Assembly (NCBI RefSeq): GCF_003236305.1
Contig: NZ_POTX01000030.1
Coordinates: 1-39,076 of the forward strand
DNA: 39,076 nt
Source of the DNA: Micromonospora endophytica
Lineage (GTDB): Bacteria; Actinomycetota; Actinomycetes; Mycobacteriales; Micromonosporaceae
Direction: 5' to 3'
Shown here: in pieces, positions 34,135 through 39,076 of the stretch
Position numbering within the stretch: position 1 is the first letter of the stretch
Layout: every line of letters starts with the position of its first letter
Notes under the pieces: generated by a model
Told to the model about the DNA's origin: nothing
What the model saw: the letters and a program-made list of their open reading frames with translations, nothing else
The model's database searches: none
Program-made: the position numbers and the translations under genes

Positions 34135-35862
34135 TCAGGAGACGTACGCCGCCGCCGGTTGGCGGGGGTCGGCCGCCGCTTCCAGAAAGCCGGTGCCGGC
34201 GTTGCGGTAGATCGCCTCGACGGCCGCCGCGTCCCGGGTGAAGGCCGGCCAGGTGCGTACGTCGTGCCCCCGGGTCCGCAGCGCCTCGATGGTGCCGGCC
34301 GCGAACCGGTCTTCCAGGAAGAGCCGCGACGGCAGATAGTCGAAGGGGGCGAAGGAGTTGGGGAAGCTCCAGGTGGAGAAGCGCGGGGCGTTCACCGCCT
34401 CCTGCAACGGCATCCCGAAGTGGAACGCGTTCAGGAAGACCTGCACCATCGCCTGCACCTGCATGTCGCCACCGGGGCAGCCGAAGGGCATGACCGAGCC
34501 GTCGTCCCGCACCACGATCGCCGGGTTCGGGGTGAGTCGCGGCCGCTTGCCCGGTGCGACTCCGGACGGATGCGCCGGGTCGGGCCGCGACTGCATGCCC
34601 CGCAACGACGGCACGAATCCGGTCCCCGGGATCACCGGCGAGGTGGAGGCGCCGTCGGAGGGGGTCGCCGAGAAGGCGTTGCCCCAGGCGTCGACCACGC
34701 AGACGTACGAGGTGGCCCCCTCCCCCACGATCGGCAACTCGTCGTAGTCCTGGGGTTCGGGCAGCGGCTGCGGGACACCGAAGACGAGATCCGGCAGACC
34801 CGGGTGGGCGCGGAGCGGGTCGATGCCCGCCGCCCGGGCCGCCGCGTGTGCGGCCGAGAGGAGCCGGTCGATGTCGACGTCGACGAAGGCGGGGTCGCCG
34901 TAGAGGTGCTCGCGGTCGCTGAAGACACCCTTGAGCGCCTCGACCACCAGGTGCACGTACTCCGGTGAGTTGTGTGCCAGGCCGCCCAACCCGTACGCCT
35001 CAAGGATCTGCAGGGTCTGCGCCAGGGTCGGGCCCTGGCACCAGGCCCCGCAGGTGAGCACCTCGAAGTCGCGCCAGCGGGTGGCGTGCACCGGCTCGTA
35101 GCGGCAGCGGAAGTTGGCCAGGTCCGCCGCGGTCAGGTAGCCGCCGTGCTCCCGGTGGTAGGCCACCATCCGCTCGGCCAACTCGCCTTCGTAGAAGACC
35201 GCCCGAGCCGCCTCCAGGCCGGCCACCCGGCCGCCGGTGGTGGCGGCCTCGGCGTCGGCCATGAGCTGGATGCTGCGGGCGAGATCGGTCTGGACGAACC
35301 GCTCCCCGACCCGGGGCGGACGGCCGTCGGGCAGGTAGATCGCCTCGTTCGCCGGCCAGTTGCGATAACCGCGCTGGCGGGCGGTGATCCCGTCGACAAG
35401 CAGCGGGAACGCCGCGAACCCGTCCCGAGCGAGCCGGATCGCCGCCTCGGCGACCTGGCCGAAGGACATCGTGCCGTAGTCGCGCAGCGCGGTGATCCAC
35501 GCGTCGGGGGCGGCGGGCACGACAGTCCTCAGCAACCCTCTCGGGATGGTGCCACCGTGTTCGCGCTGGAAGAGGTCAGCGGGTATCCCCGCCGGCCACA
35601 CCCCGAGGCCGTCGATGCTGACCGTGGTCCCGTCGGCCATCCGGATCATGATCGGGGCGACTCCGGCGAAGTTGACCTCGTCCGCGTGCAGTACGGCCAG
35701 CGCCATCCCGGCGCAACAGCCGGCGTCGACGGCATTGCCACCGGCGTCGAGGATCGCCAGCGCCGCCGAGCTGGCGAGATAGTGCCCGGCGGAGACGGCA
35801 TGCCGGGTGCCGAGCACTGTCGGATTGGGCACGTGCCAGGTCGATACGCTTTCGTGGCCCAT
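34135..35862 (-). CDS. Gamma-glutamyltransferase-like Ntn hydrolase
   Basis: This 575-aa protein of the gamma-glutamyltranspeptidase family should cut itself before Thr384 (GEGATSYVCVVD) to give two chains; Thr384 would then be the nucleophile. The oxyanion motif resembles STSPVIPGTG (406-415), with GG in FGCPGGDMQ. Unlike periplasmic GGT it lacks a signal peptide, so it should be cytosolic. Relatives include glutathione hydrolase, cephalosporin acylase and enzymes freeing gamma-glutamylated amines. An intracellular role in releasing a product from a gamma-glutamyl conjugate made by the GS-like ligase is attractive, but inferred. ATG at 35862 follows GGAG. The gene is divergent from TauE and co-transcribed with the second amidohydrolase. 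Confidence 0.86.
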   Translation of the reverse strand: MGHESVSTWHVPNPTVLGTRHAVSAGHYLASSAALAILDAGGNAVDAGCCAGMALAVLHADEVNFAGVAPIMIRMADGTTVSIDGLGVWPAGIPADLFQREHGGTIPRGLLRTVVPAAPDAWITALRDYGTMSFGQVAEAAIRLARDGFAAFPLLVDGITARQRGYRNWPANEAIYLPDGRPPRVGERFVQTDLARSIQLMADAEAATTGGRVAGLEAARAVFYEGELAERMVAYHREHGGYLTAADLANFRCRYEPVHATRWRDFEVLTCGAWCQGPTLAQTLQILEAYGLGGLAHNSPEYVHLVVEALKGVFSDREHLYGDPAFVDVDIDRLLSAAHAAARAAGIDPLRAHPGLPDLVFGVPQPLPEPQDYDELPIVGEGATSYVCVVDAWGNAFSATPSDGASTSPVIPGTGFVPSLRGMQSRPDPAHPSGVAPGKRPRLTPNPAIVVRDDGSVMPFGCPGGDMQVQAMVQVFLNAFHFGMPLQEAVNAPRFSTWSFPNSFAPFDYLPSRLFLEDRFAAGTIEALRTRGHDVRTWPAFTRDAAAVEAIYRNAGTGFLEAAADPRQPAAAYVS

Positions 35863-35947
35863 CGGGCTCCTCTCCGGGCAGCGACAGGTCGCAGAGCTGG
35901 CAGTTCAGCCCGAGGCCAGGGGCCGGGGTGGCCACTCGAACTCGGAT

Positions 35948-35980
35948 AGTGTATCCATGCTACATGACATTGGATCCAAT
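35948..35980. promoter_or_regulatory. Paired operator between GGT-like and TauE genes
   Basis: AGTGTATCCATG (35948-35959) and the perfect palindrome ATTGGATCCAAT (35969-35980) have centres 21 bp apart. The second site ends 15 bp before the TauE start codon, so it covers that promoter; the pair is 86 bp from the divergent GGT-like start. The same perfect 12-mer occurs at 19795-19806. Confidence 0.78.
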
Positions 35981-35995
35981 GCGCGAGGGGCAATT

Positions 35996-36757
35996 GTGAC
36001 GCCGACCCAGGCCGCCCTGCTGCTCGTCGCCGGCCTCGCCGGCGGTCTCGTCAACGCCGTCGCCGGCGGTGGCTCGCTGATCACCTTCCCCGCACTGCTC
36101 GGCATCGGCCTGCCACCGGTGTCGGCGAACGTCAGCAACGCGCTGTCGGTGGCACCCGGCTACGCCGCGAGCGTCCTTGGCAGCCGCGCCGACCTGACCG
36201 GTCAGGGTCAACGGGTCCGGCAGGCCATTCCGGCGGCGGTGCTCGGGGCCCTCTGCGGCAGCGCGCTGCTGCTGTCCACGCCGCGCGCGGTCTTCGACGT
36301 CGTGGTGCCGTTCCTGGTGCTCGGCGCGACCGCGATGCTGGCGTTCCAGGCTCCGCTGCGCCGCCTGGCCGGCCAGTCCCGGGTCCACTCGCCCCGCCGG
36401 GCCCGCGCCACGCTGCAACTGGCCGTCTTCCTGGGTGGCCTGTACGGCGGCTACTTCAACGCCGCGCTCGGTGTGCTGCTCGTCGCCGGGTTGGCACTGG
36501 TCCTCGACGAGTCGCTGCGTCGGGTCGGCGCACTGAAGAACGTCCTCTCCGCCACGGTGGGCGTGGTCACGATCCTGATCTACAGCGTCTTCGGCCCGGT
36601 CAACTGGGCCGCCACGGCGGTGCTGGTGCCGGCCACCATGATCGGCGGCTACCTCGGCGCGCGACTGGCCAGCCGGCTCTCGTCCCGCCTGCTCCGCGCG
36701 GTCATCCTCACCTTCGGCACGGTGGTCGGTCTCGTGCTCCTGGTGCGGGCCTTCTGA
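35996..36757 (+). CDS. TauE/SafE-family membrane permease
   Basis: This integral membrane protein of 253 aa has about eight helices in two repeats. The family mark GGLVNAVAGGGSLITFPALL (about 14-33) and the second-half motif GGYLGARLASRLSSRLLR (about 216-233) are clear. Members move sulfite, sulfonates and other organic anions across the inner membrane. It could export an acid end-product of the pathway or sulfite. The start is GTG at 35996, with GAGGGG six bases before it. It is transcribed away from the GGT-like gene under the paired operator, and its stop is only nine bases from the convergent RidA-like gene, with no visible terminator. Confidence 0.9.
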   Translation: MTPTQAALLLVAGLAGGLVNAVAGGGSLITFPALLGIGLPPVSANVSNALSVAPGYAASVLGSRADLTGQGQRVRQAIPAAVLGALCGSALLLSTPRAVFDVVVPFLVLGATAMLAFQAPLRRLAGQSRVHSPRRARATLQLAVFLGGLYGGYFNAALGVLLVAGLALVLDESLRRVGALKNVLSATVGVVTILIYSVFGPVNWAATAVLVPATMIGGYLGARLASRLSSRLLRAVILTFGTVVGLVLLVRAF

Positions 36758-36766
36758 GCAGGCCGG

Positions 36767-37252
36767 TCACTCCCGGGTCTGGACAACGGTGAGGATCTCG
36801 AAGACATTTCCGCCGGAGAGGCTCAGCACCCCCATGCTCGCCGAGGTGGCCCGACCCACCCGGTCGCCGAAGACCTCCACGAAGAGGTCCGCAGCGCCGT
36901 TGGCCACGAGGTTGACATCGCTGAACTCGGGGGTCACCACGACCAGGCAGAGCGTACGCACGAAGGCGGCCACCTCGTCCAGCGAGCCGACCGCGTAGCG
37001 GATCAGCCCGAGCACGTTCACTGCCGCGTAGCGGGCCGCCTGGTAGCCCTGCTCCGGGGTGACGTCCAGACCGACGCGACCCGGAAACACCCGGTTGCCC
37101 TGCCGGTCCTCAGGCGTCATGCCGCTGAGTGTCAACGTGTGGCCGGCGCGGTGGAACGGCTTCATCGCGCCGTACCGCTCACCGTAGGGCGGGTCGGCGT
37201 AGTCGGGGATCACCAGGCCCAGCTCTGCCACCCGCTGCTCGGGGGTCGTCAT
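36767..37252 (-). CDS. RidA-like protein (YjgF/UK114 family), copy 1
   Basis: This 161-aa member of the Rid superfamily belongs to the longer subgroup that starts with an LGLVIPDYADPPYGERYGA-like region (about 11-29), rather than 130-residue RidA. The fold core is GHTLTLSGMTP, YQAARYAAVNVLGLIRYAVGSLDEV and GRATSASMGVLSL, with an Arg at the usual anion-binding position. Rid proteins hydrolyse enamine/imine intermediates made by PLP enzymes or oxidases, and protect PLP enzymes. Start ATG 37252 has a GGAG site. A divergent copy lies opposite, with the same start pattern. It would suit the amine oxidase and PLP steps of this island; the reaction is inferred. Confidence 0.86.
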   Translation of the reverse strand: MTTPEQRVAELGLVIPDYADPPYGERYGAMKPFHRAGHTLTLSGMTPEDRQGNRVFPGRVGLDVTPEQGYQAARYAAVNVLGLIRYAVGSLDEVAAFVRTLCLVVVTPEFSDVNLVANGAADLFVEVFGDRVGRATSASMGVLSLSGGNVFEILTVVQTRE

Positions 37253-37271
37253 GGCCCGCTCCTCTCGGTAG

Positions 37272-37304
37272 AGTGGATCCACCATAGCTATTATCGGATA
37301 CAAA
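37272..37304. promoter_or_regulatory. Paired operator between the two RidA-like genes
   Basis: AGTGGATCCACC (37272-37283) and ATCGGATACAAA (37293-37304) have centres 21 bp apart, in the 64-bp gap between the divergent RidA-like start codons. The pair starts 20 bp from the copy 1 start and ends 13 bp from the copy 2 start, so one bound complex would block both genes. The spacer holds a TATTAT -10-like sequence for the rightward gene. Confidence 0.75.
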
Positions 37305-37316
37305 ATGGGAGAGCTT

Positions 37317-37817
37317 GTGGCCAGCGCCGAGCAGCGGGTCCGGGAACTCGGCCTGCCGATCCCCGACTACGCGAACCCCCCGTACGGGCAGCGCTACGGC
37401 CGGCTCAAGCCGTTCCACCGCATCGGCAACCTGCTCGAACTCAGCGGCCTCACCCCCGAGAACCGGGCCGGCGAACGGCTGCATCCCGGAGTGGTCGGGC
37501 GCGACGTCAGCGTGGAAGAGGGCTACCAGGCGGCCCGGCTGACCGCGATCCACACCCTGGGGTTGATCCGCTACGCGCTCGGCTCGCTCGACGACGTGGT
37601 GAGCCTGTCCCGGGCGCTCTGCTTCGTGCTCTGCCCGCCCGGCTTCGACCGGCTGCACGAGGTCTCCAACGGCGCGAGCGACCTCTTCCGCGAGGTGTTC
37701 GGCGACGAGATAGGCAGCCTGGGCCGCGCCTCGGTCGGCGTGACCGCGCTGTCCCGGAACAACTGCTTCGAGCTCTGGCTCAGCCTGGAGTGCACGCCGG
37801 TACCGACGGCGTCATGA
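37317..37817 (+). CDS. RidA-like protein (YjgF/UK114 family), copy 2
   Basis: This 166-aa Rid protein resembles copy 1 over the whole length (QRVRELGLPIPDYANPPYG, LSGLTPENRAGERLHPG, GRASVGVTALS). GTG at 37317 is chosen because it matches the copy 1 start residue for residue and has GGGAGAG just before it; the ATG at 37305 lies beside the operator and has no ribosome site. The stop overlaps the MFS start by 4 nt, so both are translationally coupled. As in copy 1, the likely task is disposal of reactive imine or enamine intermediates. The copies differ in the C-terminal third, including the strand near the active site, so substrates may differ. Confidence 0.85.
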   Translation: MASAEQRVRELGLPIPDYANPPYGQRYGRLKPFHRIGNLLELSGLTPENRAGERLHPGVVGRDVSVEEGYQAARLTAIHTLGLIRYALGSLDDVVSLSRALCFVLCPPGFDRLHEVSNGASDLFREVFGDEIGSLGRASVGVTALSRNNCFELWLSLECTPVPTAS

Positions 37818-39007
37818 CGCCACCCCGCGACATCACCCGGACCGTACCCTTCTGGCTCGTCTTCGCCGCGTCGACGCTCGGCGCGATGACCAACTCCGCG
37901 AGCACCCCGATCATCCCCGACTACGTCGAACGCGTCCTGGGCGGTGACGCGACGCTCTCCGGACTGATCATCTCGCTCGGCTCGATCGCCTCGACGATCG
38001 CGATGCCGGTCGCCGGGATGCTCGGCGACCGACGCGGATACCGGGCGGTGGCGCTGGCCGGTGGCGCGATCGCCGCGCTGGGCATGCTCCTGCTGGCGCT
38101 CGCGCCGTCGCTGTGGGGCGCCGGCCCGGCGCGGCTGCTGTTCGGGCTCGGCAACGCCGCCGCGATGACCCTCGTGATGGCCTGGCTGGTCGCGATGGCA
38201 CCGGCCGCGCAACGGGGCAAGGCGCTGAGCATCTTCGGCCTGAGCGTGTGGCTCGGGCTCGCCGTCGGCCCACAGGTCGGTGTGGCCGTGAACCAGGCGG
38301 TCGGGCCCAGCGCGGTGTTCGCCCTGTGCGCCGCCCTCGAACTCGTCACCGCCGCACTCATCGCCGGCCTACCGCGCCGGCCCCGGTCCGAGACAGCGGC
38401 GGCCACCCCGCGCAGGAACGTCGCCGCGAGCTGGCGCGCCTTCCGGATGGTCTGGGTACCCGGCGTGGTGGCCGCGGCAGCCTGGTGCGGCGAAGGGCTC
38501 ATGCTCGGCTTCCTCATCGTCCACCTGACGTCCCGGGGCGTAGCGCCGGGCGGCCTCACCGGCGCGGCGTCGGTCTTCGCGGTCTTCTCCGTCAGCGTGA
38601 TCGGGGCGCGCATCGCACTTGCCAGCCTGCCCGACCGGATCGGCCCGGTCCGCGCCGCCGCGATCTCCCTGATCGCGCTCGCGGCCGGCCTGACCGGCCT
38701 CGGCCTCGCCACCAACTTCTGGGCCGCCGCCGCTGCCCAGGTGCTGATCGGTGTCGGCTTCTCGCCGCTGTACCCGTCCTTGACCATGCTCGCCGCCGGT
38801 GGCCTGGACGACGAGAACCGAGCCCTCGGTCTCGGTCTGTTCTCCGGTTTCACCAGCCTCGGCATGGCCGGTGGCGCCCTCGTCGGCGGGCTCGTCATCG
38901 CCGCCACCGCCTCACTCTGGGCGTTCGCACTCGTCGCCGCCCTGCAACTGGTGGCGTTGGCCATCATCCTGCTCTTCGCCCGGTACGACGCGCCCCCGTC
39001 GATCTAG
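37814..39007 (+). CDS. Major facilitator superfamily transporter
   Basis: This 397-aa inner-membrane transporter has twelve predicted helices in two halves. The motif A-like loop is GMLGDRRGYRAVALAGG (about 66-82), and the repeat of it after helix 8 is LASLPDRIGPVRAAAI. No sequence feature fixes the direction or cargo; an amine, amide or pathway acid is likely from context. It overlaps the second RidA-like gene (ATGA) and is the last gene of the window. Its last codons form the left arm of a large inverted repeat at 38992-39065. Confidence 0.88.
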   Translation: MTPPRDITRTVPFWLVFAASTLGAMTNSASTPIIPDYVERVLGGDATLSGLIISLGSIASTIAMPVAGMLGDRRGYRAVALAGGAIAALGMLLLALAPSLWGAGPARLLFGLGNAAAMTLVMAWLVAMAPAAQRGKALSIFGLSVWLGLAVGPQVGVAVNQAVGPSAVFALCAALELVTAALIAGLPRRPRSETAAATPRRNVAASWRAFRMVWVPGVVAAAAWCGEGLMLGFLIVHLTSRGVAPGGLTGAASVFAVFSVSVIGARIALASLPDRIGPVRAAAISLIALAAGLTGLGLATNFWAAAAAQVLIGVGFSPLYPSLTMLAAGGLDDENRALGLGLFSGFTSLGMAGGALVGGLVIAATASLWAFALVAALQLVALAIILLFARYDAPPSI

Positions 39008-39065
39008 GGCTTGTCGTCGTCGCTGGAGATCAACTCGCGACGATAGGCCCTAGATCGACGGGGGC
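38992..39065. repeat. 19-bp perfect inverted repeat, extended hairpin; terminator or REP-like element
   Basis: GCCCCCGTCGATCTAGGGC (38992-39010) is the exact reverse complement of GCCCTAGATCGACGGGGGC (39047-39065). The stem can continue inward through 39020/39037 with two G-T pairs and one mismatch, leaving a loop of about 16 nt. The left arm includes the MFS stop codon and last codons. This is far stronger than an ordinary terminator, and may be a bidirectional terminator or a copy of a dispersed palindromic repeat. Confidence 0.8.
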
Positions 39066-39076
39066 GGGGGTGGGTC

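Overview
The window is very GC-rich, with dense GTGA/ATGA start-stop overlaps and a strong G/C third-position bias. This fits an actinomycete, most likely the Micromonospora group; that assignment is an inference from style, and no marker gene is present. No RNA genes, insertion sequences, CRISPR arrays or phage genes were seen.

Layout. (1) Positions 1-2698 hold a rightward unit: a membrane-anchored protein cut by the window edge, an ABC ATPase and an ABC-2 permease. (2) Positions 2751-5885 hold a MocR-type regulator divergent from an EamA exporter, whose start codons overlap face to face, followed by a DUF5134 membrane protein. (3) From 5968 to 39007 lies a catabolic island of 29 genes. Leftward it carries the end of a carboxyguanidine/allophanate route (AtzF, UAAP2, UAAP1), a GMC oxidoreductase, a YtcJ-type amidohydrolase and a PotD-like binding lipoprotein. 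Next come a two-subunit N,N-dimethylformamidase-like amidase, a glutamine-synthetase-like ligase, a Rieske oxygenase and its reductase. Rightward are an FCD-type GntR regulator, a cupin and an isochorismatase-fold hydrolase. Leftward again are a class V PLP enzyme, a sarcosine-oxidase-like flavoenzyme, a copper amine oxidase and a phosphotriesterase-family hydrolase. These are followed by an operon with PotB, PotC, PotA, a degenerate phosphotriesterase homologue and an aldehyde dehydrogenase, then a gamma-glutamyltransferase-like enzyme with a second YtcJ-type amidohydrolase. The right end has a TauE/SafE permease, two divergent RidA-like proteins and an MFS transporter.

The genes look like one programme for importing and dismantling an N-substituted amide, amine or guanidine-type compound. 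Amide bonds are cut (DMFase-like, YtcJ, PTE and AtzF families), amines are oxidised or gamma-glutamylated (copper amine oxidase, flavoenzyme, GS-like ligase, Rieske system, GGT-like enzyme), aldehydes are oxidised (ALDH), and reactive enamine/imine by-products may be handled by the RidA proteins. The real substrate cannot be read from sequence.

The strongest new signal is regulatory. Seven intergenic regions of the island carry pairs (or a triplet or quartet) of a short palindrome close to ATTGGATCCAAT. Eight pairs have centres exactly 21 bp apart, which is two turns of DNA. The pairs sit at the head of nearly every transcription unit of the island and are absent from the flanking genes. The likely reader is the GntR/FCD regulator encoded at 20007-20732, making the 33-kb island one regulon.
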